A stretch of 64,000 bases of DNA from contig WRAQ01000002.1 in NCBI GenBank assembly GCA_009780115.1, positions 101,964-165,963 of the forward strand, written 5' to 3'. This document shows, piece by piece, positions 23,624-31,108 of this stretch (position 1 is the stretch's first letter; every line of letters starts with the position of its first letter). Source of the stretch: Lachnospiraceae bacterium (GTDB taxonomy: Bacteria > Bacillota > Clostridia > Lachnospirales > Lachnospiraceae). Below the pieces are notes generated by a model that was not told the origin of the DNA, made no database searches, and worked only from the letters and a program-made list of their open reading frames with translations. Position numbers and translations under genes: made by a program.

Positions 23624-24504
23624 TCTTCCCTCAAATCTTGCGCTAATAAAGATTTCAACATCAGTGAAGCCGAATAAAACTCTTTCTTCGTTATTGTACC
23701 TTTGTATTTTACGGCCAAAGCATTTACAGCCTCTTTCATTGAGACTTCATTGTTTACGATATGGTCAATTAACATCGATTCCAGCGATTGACTGACCGAG
23801 TCGGTCAATATTTCTGCTATTGTACATAATTCGGCAACTAAAGTATATTCCCCTTTTTCGGCGGCGGGATTAGCGAGAAGTTCGGTTAGTATATTTTCGG
23901 CTCTGCCACGGTAAATGCGTTCAAACATTTTTGTTAAGTCATTACACAAACAAAGTTCTGCTTCCGGTATTTCCGCTGCAAAAATCTGCAAGGTCTTTTT
24001 TATCCGTTTTGGCGATTCGAAAAAAACGAACACTGATATTTCGTTTTTCTTAGCTGATTCGATTATTTTTTTTATTTCTTTTGCTTCTTTGGGTAAAAAG
24101 CCATAAAATGAAAAATTAGTAAAAGCCATTCCACAAATGGAAAGGGCGGAGATAACGCTCGAAGCACCGGGGATGCTTTCAATTTTGATTCCATGGTCAG
24201 CAGCAGCTTTGACTATCACTCCGCCGGGGTCAGAAATACAAGGGGTTCCGGCATCAGATACGATTGCAATGTTTTTCCCCTCACTTAGAGCCGAAATCAA
24301 AAAATCAACTTGTTGTTTTTCATTAAATTTGTGATTAGAGATAGTTTTATTTTTAATCCCTAAAATATTGAATAGTTTTTGTGTCGTACGCGTATCTTCC
24401 GAAGCAACAATATCAACTTCGTTCAAAATCCGCTTTGCACGATTAGTAATGTCCTCAATATTTCCGATTGGTGTTGCAACGATGTAAAGGGTTCCCATTT
24501 TCAT
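23617..24504 (-). CDS. rsmI: 16S rRNA (cytidine(1402)-2'-O)-methyltransferase RsmI
   Basis: A 295-residue tetrapyrrole-methylase-fold enzyme that methylates the ribose of C1402 in 16S rRNA. Seen: GTLYIVATPIGNIEDIT, VASEDTRTTQKL, IVSDAGTPCISDPGG, IPGASSVISALSICG and FYGFLPKEAKE, all family hallmarks in the correct order. The C-terminal helical tail (about 235-295) is present. The start overlaps the stop of the upstream AIR-synthase-like fragment by four bases (ATGA). The internal palindrome TGACCGAGTCGGTCA at 23793 encodes part of LTDSVSQ. The repeat element at 23525-23623 supplies the last codons. Confidence 0.95.
   Translation of the reverse strand: MKMGTLYIVATPIGNIEDITNRAKRILNEVDIVASEDTRTTQKLFNILGIKNKTISNHKFNEKQQVDFLISALSEGKNIAIVSDAGTPCISDPGGVIVKAAADHGIKIESIPGASSVISALSICGMAFTNFSFYGFLPKEAKEIKKIIESAKKNEISVFVFFESPKRIKKTLQIFAAEIPEAELCLCNDLTKMFERIYRGRAENILTELLANPAAEKGEYTLVAELCTIAEILTDSVSQSLESMLIDHIVNNEVSMKEAVNALAVKYKGTITKKEFYSASLMLKSLLAQDLREDR
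23793..23807. repeat. Coding palindrome TGACCGANTCGGTCA (copy in rsmI)
   Basis: Perfect 7+1+7 palindrome inside rsmI, read as LTDSV. The match to the copy at 60660 extends to 22 bases on the opposite strand. A third copy is at 1220-1234. Confidence 0.8.
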
Positions 24505-24995
24505 TTCGGGGTTAAAAACCTTATCCTATCTTTATTTGAAACAATCCTGTTTTTGGTGTTCGTGGTGGTTCCAATTATGGAAGCTAAAATACCGGCAGCT
24601 TCCAGCGCCTTTAATAATTCTGTTCCATCTTCACAAAACATTAGCAGCATACCGTCGGACGAATATTCGTAAGGGTTGATGTCTACAAAATTGAAAATTT
24701 CTATTGTTTCCTGACGAACGGGAATTTTCCGTAAATCCACTTCTAAGCCAACATTTGCTTCTTCCGCCAGCGCCCACAATGCGCCAAAAATGCCAGTGTC
24801 TCCAACCTTGTGAATTAGTTTTATCCCAAACTCACTGCCAATCTTTTCTTCAACGCTTGTATCAAGTAATTTCGTAAATGATTTTGCTTCCTGAATCAGC
24901 CGGGACGGGAACTTTTTTAGTAAGCTTTCGGTTTCTGTTTCGGTAATTACCACTGTCCCTTCCAGGGCTATCCATTTGGTTACGATGATATCCAT
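24501..24995 (-). CDS. AIR synthase-like (HypE/PurM family) C-terminal domain, stand-alone
   Basis: A 164-residue protein equal to the second half of the clostridial AIR-synthase-related family. DIIVTKWIALEGT marks the point where full-length proteins enter the C-terminal domain. GDTGIFGALWALAEEANVGLEVDLRKIPVRQETIEI, FVDINPYEYSSDGMLLM and GTTTNTKNRIV follow as usual. The N-terminal PurM domain with the ATP-binding glycine-rich region is absent, and the upstream 114 bp hold only hairpins and the end of the VanW gene. Full members are about 320 residues. Either the ATP-binding half was lost, or the remaining domain works alone. The frame is intact and coupled to rsmI by ATGA, which argues against a simple dead remnant. 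Confidence 0.75.
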   Translation of the reverse strand: MDIIVTKWIALEGTVVITETETESLLKKFPSRLIQEAKSFTKLLDTSVEEKIGSEFGIKLIHKVGDTGIFGALWALAEEANVGLEVDLRKIPVRQETIEIFNFVDINPYEYSSDGMLLMFCEDGTELLKALEAAGILASIIGTTTNTKNRIVSNKDRIRFLTPK

Positions 24996-25021
24996 ATAAG
25001 CTCCACTCTGCTAACAATCTA

Positions 25022-25047
25022 AAAGAATGGCGTTTTTGCCATTCTTT
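25022..25047 (-). terminator. Hairpin with T-rich tail after the VanW gene
   Basis: AAAGAATGGC and GCCATTCTTT form a perfect 10-bp stem around GTTTTT. Read on the minus strand the stem is followed by TTTTAG. It lies between the VanW stop and the next start and is a plausible Rho-independent terminator. Confidence 0.55.
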
Positions 25048-25050
25048 CGA

Positions 25051-25109
25051 AACGAAGCTTTAGATTTTCTTGGCCGGTGTTTTGCCCGACTTAGAAAATC
25101 TCTTCGTTT
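25051..25109. repeat. Stop-proximal palindrome, family 1 (copy C)
   Basis: AACGAAG and TAGATTTTC on the left match GAAAATCT and CTTCGTT on the right, around an inner GGCCGG/GCCCG-type stem. It begins one base from the TAA of the VanW gene. The minus strand reads stop, then AAACGAAGAGATTTTCTAAG, the same order as in the copies at 55875 and 63676. Confidence 0.7.
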
Positions 25110-26618
25110 TTACCACTCATGGTCATCAGGATGAGCTTCCTCGTGCGGCGGCGGTATATAAGCCTGAGCCTGCAAATGGGCGGCAACATTTTTGATATGG
25201 TCGATATTATTCGTATCAATTGCGGCAAAGATGTGGGCCAAGGCGGCGCCATCATTTGTAAAGGTACCCACCGTTGCGGTACGGGGTACGGCAATATAAC
25301 TGCTTCTATTAACTTCCTCGCGGCTAATCTCAATGCCGTCCTCTTTCACTACTTTCCATAAACGCGAACGGTAGCCAATATATGCCGACTGAACGGAGAT
25401 ATAACCAACCGGGAAACCGGCATCTTGAAAGACTCTTTCTCCTTCCGGAACCCTGGTTTCTAAAACCTCACTCTGATATTCTACCACCCGGTTAGCCGGC
25501 CGGAACTCTTTGCCATAAATGGTAAAAATTACCCGGCGGTCCGAGGTTGTACGCCCTTCAACAAAAATCGGCGCTTCGGTATTATTGATAAATCTAAGAT
25601 TTTTACCTGACGATTCAGCAATTGCAGCATCCATTGAAGGTTCGACATAAGATACAATCATCGAGTGGTTGTGCCGCTCACTGATTTCCAGCTCGGCGTA
25701 TAATGCTGCAATATACAAGGTCGTAGTAACCTGACATATACCCCCGCCCAAGCTGTCTACCAATTGCCCTTGCAAAAATGAACCGGCCAATTCGTAACCA
25801 TTCGCTTCGGTAAATGGGGTTACAGCTTTCAGAGCATCAAATTCATCACCGGGATATAAAAGTATCCCACTGCAGAGACGTGTCCCATTTGCGATATTGG
25901 CAATTCTATTACTGCTAGAACCGGAAAAAGCAGTACTAAAGGTACCGAGTACATCGATGATACCGCTTAATTCCTCATATGAACCCCGCGGTTCGGCCAC
26001 TGCGATAATCAAATCAATGGAAACATTATTTTTGTCCCAATAATTATCCATAAAATCGATAATCAAATCCACTGAAGCGCGGATATCAATCTCATAACCG
26101 GCTTGTCCTTCGGTTATAATTCTCTCACCATCAATTAATTCCATCCTCGCATCAATAGCCGGCTGATTAAAATCAGCACACTGATCAGCAATAATATCAA
26201 ATATCATCGCCGAATCAAAGGAATATTTCACTTCATAAACCTTGTTGGAATGCTCCAAATCCTTGATTGCTTTATAACGGGCAATAATGTTCCCTTTTTG
26301 GCCTAAAGCCGCCGCTTCTTCAATGATTTCGGGGTTACTCCAGGTAAAACCTAACTCGTCAGGCGTTACCTCTAAAGAAAAGCCGTTAACAATATTAAGG
26401 GTGACACCTTTTTGGCCAAGGCCGGCAACATAATCTTTCACTAATTCCATTGCTTCTTCGGCCGTTTTACCTCCTAACGAAATATCATCAACATAAATAC
26501 CGCTTAAGATAGTATCTTTTGCTTTTGCTTCGATAGGGCTGACTGTTATGAAAGCGATGAATAATGCCGTTACGATAAGAAGTAAACAAGTTTTGCTTAC
26601 TTTAATAATCTTTTGCAA
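25110..26618 (-). CDS. Secreted VanW / PG-binding domain protein
   Basis: A 502-residue protein with an N-terminal signal or anchor (VSKTCLLLIVTALFIAFITVSP, about 6-27). A YoaR-type peptidoglycan-binding domain follows (about 55-215, with LSGIYVDDISLGGKTAEEA). The VanW domain (about 245-385) has PGDEFDALKAVTPFTEANGYELAG, DSLGGGICQVTTTLY (cysteine-containing core) and ERHNHSMIVSYVEPSMDAA. VanW-domain proteins act at the cell envelope, but their activity is not established; the name comes from a vancomycin-resistance operon and does not show resistance. The C-terminal tail is His/Pro/Asp-rich (YIPPPHEEAHPDDHEW). The small membrane peptide gene at 26644 lies 25 bp upstream and is probably co-transcribed. 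Confidence 0.9.
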   Translation of the reverse strand: MQKIIKVSKTCLLLIVTALFIAFITVSPIEAKAKDTILSGIYVDDISLGGKTAEEAMELVKDYVAGLGQKGVTLNIVNGFSLEVTPDELGFTWSNPEIIEEAAALGQKGNIIARYKAIKDLEHSNKVYEVKYSFDSAMIFDIIADQCADFNQPAIDARMELIDGERIITEGQAGYEIDIRASVDLIIDFMDNYWDKNNVSIDLIIAVAEPRGSYEELSGIIDVLGTFSTAFSGSSSNRIANIANGTRLCSGILLYPGDEFDALKAVTPFTEANGYELAGSFLQGQLVDSLGGGICQVTTTLYIAALYAELEISERHNHSMIVSYVEPSMDAAIAESSGKNLRFINNTEAPIFVEGRTTSDRRVIFTIYGKEFRPANRVVEYQSEVLETRVPEGERVFQDAGFPVGYISVQSAYIGYRSRLWKVVKEDGIEISREEVNRSSYIAVPRTATVGTFTNDGAALAHIFAAIDTNNIDHIKNVAAHLQAQAYIPPPHEEAHPDDHEW

Positions 26619-26643
26619 AATCTTATCCCTCCTTTCGATTGAA

Positions 26644-26751
26644 TTAACCTATAAAATATGCTAAAGTAGGAATGATTAAAGCTAAAACCAAAGCAACAAT
26701 AATAATTGTTGACATGACTTTGCGAGATTTTTTGCTATAAAAATTAAACAT
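26644..26751 (-). CDS. 35-residue single-span membrane peptide
   Basis: A short frame with a plain ATG start preceded by GGAAAGGCAAAAGCA. Translation starts MFNFYSKKSRKVMST, then one hydrophobic helix IIIVALVLALIIPTLAYFIG to the end. The basic N-terminus and single span predict an N-in topology. I recall similar tiny proteins in Lachnospiraceae, but cannot name a function. It lies between the TPR-like gene on the other strand and the VanW gene on its own. Confidence 0.65.
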   Translation of the reverse strand: MFNFYSKKSRKVMSTIIIVALVLALIIPTLAYFIG

Positions 26752-26798
26752 TTGCTTTTGCCTTTCCAATTAACTAAATAAATATAGGGTTATTATAT

Positions 26799-27404
26799 AT
26801 GAATTTTTTCCTTCTTGCAAGTTCCATAACGTTTTTTTTCTGGCTTGCATACAAACTAAAAAAAGCCAGAAAAACAGAAAGCGCCAGCCAAAATAGCTTT
26901 TGGGACTTAGAAAGTAAAGCTAATAATACCAGGCGTAAACCTCTTGACGACCTTGATTATATCAAAATCCCTTTTGACAGCCTGCCTTTTGACATCCTCG
27001 CCGAAGATGGGCAGGTTGCGGAATATCATGATACTTTGCGGATTCTTTCCGAAAATCCCATTGTTAATTTGTCCTGCATTACTAATACGGATTTAAAACT
27101 TCGGTATGGCGCACCGAATATTACTATTTTGTCGCGTTATGACTCTGCTTATACCGTTCTTGCAAGAACTTTGCAGCAATGGGCGATAAAATTAAGCGAA
27201 GCCGGTTTTGTGAAGGAAGCCCGTGAAGTGCTTGAATTTGCTGTAAAAACAAGAACTGATGTCAGCGGGACATATATAAAACTGGCGGAAATCTATCTTA
27301 ACACAGGAAAAATGGAAAAAATTGATGAACTGATTTTGACCGCAGAAGGATTGGATTCATCACATGGTGAAGGGATTGTGAGGAAGTTGCGGGGGTTGAG
27401 GTGA
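26799..27404 (+). CDS. Membrane-anchored protein with TPR-like C-terminus
   Basis: A 201-residue protein of unknown role. An N-terminal helix (MNFFLLASSITFFFWLAYKL) would anchor it with a basic stretch (KKARK) at the inner face. The linker is Ser/Asn-rich, and a conserved-looking segment has YIKIPFDSLPFDIL. The C-terminal 80 residues read as tetratricopeptide-like helix pairs (WAIKLSEAGFVKEAREVLEFAV, TYIKLAEIYLNTGKMEKIDELI). It diverges from the 35-residue membrane peptide gene across about 47 bp. A scaffold role at the membrane is a guess. Confidence 0.65.
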   Translation: MNFFLLASSITFFFWLAYKLKKARKTESASQNSFWDLESKANNTRRKPLDDLDYIKIPFDSLPFDILAEDGQVAEYHDTLRILSENPIVNLSCITNTDLKLRYGAPNITILSRYDSAYTVLARTLQQWAIKLSEAGFVKEAREVLEFAVKTRTDVSGTYIKLAEIYLNTGKMEKIDELILTAEGLDSSHGEGIVRKLRGLR

Positions 27405-27470
27405 GTGCCTTGATTTATATTTCAATTCAATATTGATGCTATCGGTTATGAATTAACTTTAACAAGAAAG

Positions 27471-27489
27471 AGTAATTTATAGAATTACT
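27471..27489. terminator. Small hairpin between convergent genes
   Basis: AGTAATT and AATTACT pair around a short loop, with A- and T-rich flanks, between the stops of the TPR-like gene and the APH-like gene. It may be a weak bidirectional terminator. Confidence 0.35.
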
Positions 27490-27493
27490 TTAT

Positions 27494-28294
27494 TCAAAAT
27501 AATTCATCCAGCAATATGAAATACCGGATTTTCTCCTTATCCGGCTCAATCGCAAGCTCTTGAAACAATAGATTTTCATATTCTTGACATTTTTCTTTAT
27601 CACATAAAGCGTATTCAATACAATTATACCTTAGTGAATGGATACACAAAGCGATATCCTGCCAGCGGTCAGCGATACCGCCTCTTCCCCAATCAATAAA
27701 TCCTGTTATATCATTGCCGGATATGAATACGTTCGGCAAGCAAAAATCACCGTGCGAAAAGACCAAATCTTCTTTCGGCCGGTTTTGGTCAAGATATTCA
27801 TACAATTCTGATACATTTTTGAAACCTTCTGAAGTAAATGTTTCAGGATTAACCCCCCCCATATCAAAAAGATTATTCTCAATATTATAATTTGCTTGAA
27901 GAATTTTTTCCGGCACATTGTTCAAGTAGGGACAGTTAGTTATATCTATTTTCCATATCATTTTCAACCCTTTCGCCAACGCTTTAACCGTATCTTCAAT
28001 ATTTTGCAAACTGCTTTCCGAGCAAGTCATTTCCCCCGGCAATCTTGACATAAGTAAAAAGCTATTACCATCTTGCTCTTGCGCTTCAATGATTTTCGGA
28101 ACCGGCAGTTTTCCGGCAAGCCAACCGAGTAATCCATGTTCATACTTAGAATAGCGGGATATTTTTTCAATCTTCAAAACCATATTGTCAAACAGCAATA
28201 CCGTGGATTCAGACATCCCAACATCGTCACAAGTCCATTTCAAACCAGCGGTTTTGCTATAGATACGCTCGGGTAAAAGGGGCAGTTGTACCAT
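27494..28294 (-). CDS. Aminoglycoside 3'-phosphotransferase-like kinase
   Basis: A 266-residue kinase of the APH(3') group. Seen: WLAGKLPVPKIIEAQEQDG with LLMSRLPGE (hinge region), the catalytic loop VFSHGDFCLPNVF (HGD 181-183), the metal site FIDWGRGGIADRWQDIALCIHSLR (Asp201) and the C-terminal FILLDELF. The last motif and the overall length closely match APH(3')-IIIa as I remember it. These enzymes phosphorylate the 3'-hydroxyl of kanamycin- and neomycin-type drugs. The gene has its own promoter space and no mobile element beside it. A run of eight G (27853-27860, codons 145-148) lies in the frame. Native metabolic substrates cannot be excluded. Confidence 0.85.
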   Translation of the reverse strand: MVQLPLLPERIYSKTAGLKWTCDDVGMSESTVLLFDNMVLKIEKISRYSKYEHGLLGWLAGKLPVPKIIEAQEQDGNSFLLMSRLPGEMTCSESSLQNIEDTVKALAKGLKMIWKIDITNCPYLNNVPEKILQANYNIENNLFDMGGVNPETFTSEGFKNVSELYEYLDQNRPKEDLVFSHGDFCLPNVFISGNDITGFIDWGRGGIADRWQDIALCIHSLRYNCIEYALCDKEKCQEYENLLFQELAIEPDKEKIRYFILLDELF

Positions 28295-28419
28295 TTTTTG
28301 TTGTCCTCCGTTTTCAGTCTATGGTAAACACTTTTCAGTTATTTTATCATAAGCATGTTAATAACACAACGAGCCCTAACTTTTACTTGAATCAATATAT
28401 TATCTAAAGCTAACTTCAT

Positions 28420-28464
28420 CTTGACATTGTAAAGATATCATGTTACAATCTTAACAATGTCAAG
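28420..28464 (+). promoter_or_regulatory. tetR promoter with overlapping nested operator
   Basis: TTGACA (28421), a 17-bp spacer and TACAAT (28444-28449) make a near-consensus sigma-A promoter. CTTGACATTGT (28420-28430) and ACAATGTCAAG (28454-28464) are exact inverted repeats. Inside them ATTGTAA and TTACAAT form a second pair. The outer left arm covers the -35 box, and the inner right arm covers the -10 box. This is the layout expected for self-repression by the TetR protein encoded 17 bp downstream. Confidence 0.8.
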
Positions 28465-28480
28465 TTTGAGAGGATAAATA

Positions 28481-29062
28481 ATGAACGAAACATCATATCA
28501 TCATGGCGATTTGCGTACTGCCATGATTGAAAAGGGGATGGAAATGATAAATGAAGGCGGGTTGAAAAATCTTTCCCTTCGAAAATTAGCTGCTGCTTGC
28601 GGAGTAAGCCATGCAGCGCCATACAGCCATTTTTCGGGTAAAGACGATTTATTTGCCGCTATTCAAAACCATATCACAGATAAATTTGTGATAGTACTTA
28701 ATGAAGCAATAAAAAATTCCAGTGAGACGTCAGATGGCTTGTTTCATATGGGATGCAATTATGTATTGTTTTTTGTCCGCAACCCGAAATATTTTTCTTT
28801 CTTGTTCTCACGGGCAAATATTTATCTTGATTTGACCGGGGAATCCGGCGGATATGAGCCTTTTGCAATTTATAAAAAACTTATGCACCAACTATTTGCC
28901 GAAACTCAATATCCGGAAGAATTATGGTTAAAAACAATCTTAAGCCATTGGGCTTTTGTGCATGGATTAGCTTCGGTTGTAACAATGTCAGGTGCTGATA
29001 CCATTAAAGAATGGGAAGATATCATCCCCGATTTATTAGCAAACAATTATTTCTTACAATAG
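28481..29062 (+). CDS. TetR family regulator with WHG-type C-terminus
   Basis: A 193-residue repressor. The N-terminal helix-turn-helix is NLSLRKLAAACGVSHAAPYSHFSGKDDLFAAI (about 24-55). The C-terminal ligand domain contains LSHWAFVHGLASVV, the WHG motif of one TetR branch. The gene is followed after 14 bp by a polyferredoxin membrane gene in the same direction. Its promoter holds a strong nested inverted repeat, so self-regulation and control of the next gene are likely. The inducer is unknown. Confidence 0.92.
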   Translation: MNETSYHHGDLRTAMIEKGMEMINEGGLKNLSLRKLAAACGVSHAAPYSHFSGKDDLFAAIQNHITDKFVIVLNEAIKNSSETSDGLFHMGCNYVLFFVRNPKYFSFLFSRANIYLDLTGESGGYEPFAIYKKLMHQLFAETQYPEELWLKTILSHWAFVHGLASVVTMSGADTIKEWEDIIPDLLANNYFLQ

Positions 29063-29076
29063 GGAGAATTAAGCGA

Positions 29077-29817
29077 ATGAATAAACGGCAAAGTATTAGA
29101 AAAGCAATCATCATCGGGATGTTCTTCTTATTCCCAATCACAATTACCTGGCTCTCGCCGGCCTTACCGGTTATTTATGCCGGGTTTGGCGGCATTATTT
29201 CGGGGGCGATAATAATATTCTTTCTGCAATTTTTGATTTCTATCTTTCTTGGAAGAGTTTTCTGCGGTTATGTTTGTTCAGCGGCAGGATTACAAGAATG
29301 TATGATGCGTGTAAGTGAAAAAAGAATAACGAACCCTAAGATAAATATCGTTAAATGGTTTATTTGGGTGTTATGGATAATAACTATCATCATTTTTTTT
29401 ATCCTTGCGGGCGGGATAAATGAAGTAGATTTTTTCGCCGGGACTGTTGATAATTGGATTTTCTTATTTGCACCTTACCGATATATGATTTATTTTGGCG
29501 TTATTCTGCTTATCGCCGGATTGCACTTGCTGGTTGGAAGGCGCGCTTTTTGTCATAGTGTTTGCTGGATGGCACCTTTCATGATTATCGGAATGAAAGT
29601 ATCGGATTGGCTTAGATTGCCGAGATTTCGTTTGAAATCAAATAAAGATATTTGTATAAAATGCAATCAATGTACGAAAATATGCCCTATGAGTTTGGAT
29701 GTGATGGCAATGGTTGAATCAGAAAACATGAAAAATTCCGAATGTATATTGTGTGCGGAGTGTATTGATATTTGTCCGAAAAAATCTATTGAGTATACTT
29801 TTACTAATTGTCATTAA
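29077..29817 (+). CDS. Membrane polyferredoxin (NapH/NosR-like 4Fe-4S protein)
   Basis: A 246-residue membrane protein with about five helices. Signatures: RVFCGYVCSAAGLQE and FCHSVCWMAPFMI (the CxxxC loops of NapH/NosR-type proteins) and two C-terminal ferredoxin clusters, CIKCNQCTKICP and CILCAECIDICP. Such proteins pass electrons across or along the membrane to partner reductases. No partner reductase gene adjoins; TetR control suggests use under a specific condition. The ATG at 29077 follows GGGAGAATTAAGC; a frame open from 29011 overlaps tetR and is rejected. Its stop overlaps the convergent toxin gene by 14 bp. Confidence 0.87.
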   Translation: MNKRQSIRKAIIIGMFFLFPITITWLSPALPVIYAGFGGIISGAIIIFFLQFLISIFLGRVFCGYVCSAAGLQECMMRVSEKRITNPKINIVKWFIWVLWIITIIIFFILAGGINEVDFFAGTVDNWIFLFAPYRYMIYFGVILLIAGLHLLVGRRAFCHSVCWMAPFMIIGMKVSDWLRLPRFRLKSNKDICIKCNQCTKICPMSLDVMAMVESENMKNSECILCAECIDICPKKSIEYTFTNCH

Positions 29818-30139
29818 CCGTTAATATCTCTTTCCAGTTTCGGCGATTATAACCAACCCTGTGAATTATCACAGTATTCATTATATCTATGACTTCATAA
29901 AACACATAGTAATTTTTATAAGGTAAACAACGAACTCCGAGACTTGCAAGAACAACATCGTCAATGAAAGGATATCGATTAGGGAATGATTTTAGGGTAG
30001 ATATTGACTGCCGCAGACCCTTAACAAAGTTGAGTGCAGTTTCCGGCTCTAGCAAAGTATATGTAATATAATCACCTATATCAATCATATCTTCATTTGC
30101 TTTTACGGTAATGACAATATTATATTCAAGCATTTTCAT
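29804..30139 (-). CDS. ParE/RelE-family toxin
   Basis: A 111-residue protein of the ParE/RelE superfamily. Seen: N-terminal YNIVITVKANEDMIDIGDYI, the helix hairpin, VKGLRQSISTLKSFPNRYPFIDD and the C-terminal strands GVRCLPYKNYYVFYEV and TVIIHRVGYNRRNW. The conserved Arg/Tyr positions of the family are present. The ATG at 30139 follows GGAAAGAAG; one at 30133 is also possible. It overlaps the end of a small upstream gene, the antitoxin candidate. Gyrase (ParE) or ribosome (RelE) as target cannot be decided; the R-x-x-P-Y-K-N-Y-Y-V-F-Y pattern is closer to ParE/YafQ-type plasmid stabilisation proteins. Confidence 0.82.
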   Translation of the reverse strand: MKMLEYNIVITVKANEDMIDIGDYITYTLLEPETALNFVKGLRQSISTLKSFPNRYPFIDDVVLASLGVRCLPYKNYYVFYEVIDIMNTVIIHRVGYNRRNWKEILTVNDN

Positions 30140-30284
30140 ATCTTCTTTCCAGTTCATTAAAAGCTTCGTCAAAGTCAAGCAATCTACTTTCCTTTAAATC
30201 ATTTATTCCTTCATTAACGAAACTCCGTATTTCCATTCTTGCAATTTCTTCTGGAGAAAATATAACATTATTTGCCATTCCCAT
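30126..30284 (-). CDS. Small antitoxin partner, 52 residues
   Basis: A short frame starting MGMANNVIFSPEEIARMEI and ending ELERRYENA, overlapping the toxin start by 14 bases. The final half is Glu/Arg/Leu-rich and predicted helical, as expected for a toxin-wrapping tail. The first half is too short for a full ribbon-helix-helix domain, so DNA binding is uncertain. It has its own promoter upstream (30335-30363). The pairing is inferred from overlap and size. Start alternatives: the ATG at 30278. Confidence 0.68.
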   Translation of the reverse strand: MGMANNVIFSPEEIARMEIRSFVNEGINDLKESRLLDFDEAFNELERRYENA

Positions 30285-30334
30285 GTTTATTACCTATGCC
30301 TTTATAAACTAAAAATATATACAATTTCCTTTTT

Positions 30335-30363
30335 ATTATATCCTTTTTAAGTGAATTTTACAA
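30335..30363 (-). promoter_or_regulatory. Promoter of the toxin-antitoxin pair
   Basis: On the minus strand TTGTAA, 17 bases, TATAAT: a near-consensus sigma-A promoter ending 50 bp upstream of the antitoxin ATG. No clear palindromic operator overlaps it. Confidence 0.55.
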
Positions 30364-30400
30364 GATAGTTTACGCAGAATAATCTCCGCAAAGTACCGTT

Positions 30401-31048
30401 CTATTTGCCCTCACAGTAATACTCACACTCTTCTCTTAAAAAGCAACTCTCGCACTTTGGTGTTGGGGCTTTGCAAATAGCACGCCCATGGGTGATGATT
30501 TGAATATTATAACGAATCCAATTCTCCTTCGGTAATATTTTCATTAAATCAAACTCGATTTTTACCGGGTCATTTTCCTTCGTAAATCCAAGCCGCCGCG
30601 AAACTCGTTTGACATGGGTATCAACAACAATACTTGGGTCACGATAAATATTCCCACGGATAACATTGGCGGTTTTCCGGCCAACACCGGGTAAAGATAT
30701 CAAATCTTCGATAGTTTGCGGGACTTCGCCATTAAAATTGTCGCGGATTAACCGGCTACTTGCGATGATATTTTTTGCTTTGCTGCGGAAAAAACCGGTG
30801 GTACGGATGATTTCTTCTAACTCTAATTGATTAGCTTCAGCAAGTTCAGACATATTTTTGTACCGTGCAAAGAGGTTGGGAGTGACGATATTCACACGGG
30901 CATCAGTGCATTGCGCGCTCAAAATTGTGGCAACAAGGAGCTGCCAAGGATTTTCGTGGTCGAGAAAGCAATAAACATCAATACCATAATGTTCATCGAG
31001 TAAATTTAGGATTTTGGCTATTTTTGTTTTCTTCATTTTGTTATCCAT
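30401..31048 (-). CDS. nth: Endonuclease III
   Basis: A 215-residue HhH-GPD DNA glycosylase/AP lyase that removes oxidised pyrimidines. Seen: LVATILSAQCTDARVN, the helix-hairpin-helix LPGVGRKTANVI with the catalytic Lys, VVDTHVKRVSRRLGF with the catalytic Asp, and the 4Fe-4S cluster C-x6-C-x2-C-x5-C in ICKAPTPKCESCFLREEC. All key residues are intact. The ATG at 31048 has AGGA upstream; another start at 31036 is possible, and the open frame to 31105 is not needed. It follows the radical SAM gene by 60 bp on the same strand. Confidence 0.95.
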   Translation of the reverse strand: MDNKMKKTKIAKILNLLDEHYGIDVYCFLDHENPWQLLVATILSAQCTDARVNIVTPNLFARYKNMSELAEANQLELEEIIRTTGFFRSKAKNIIASSRLIRDNFNGEVPQTIEDLISLPGVGRKTANVIRGNIYRDPSIVVDTHVKRVSRRLGFTKENDPVKIEFDLMKILPKENWIRYNIQIITHGRAICKAPTPKCESCFLREECEYYCEGK

Positions 31049-31108
31049 TCCTGATACATCCTGCAAACTTTGAGCCAGACGGAACTTGCTTCCGTTTTGG
31101 CACAAATT

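Noticed and set aside
25110..26618. Vancomycin resistance gene
   Set aside because: VanW-domain proteins are common envelope proteins; no vanH, vanA or vanX genes are here.
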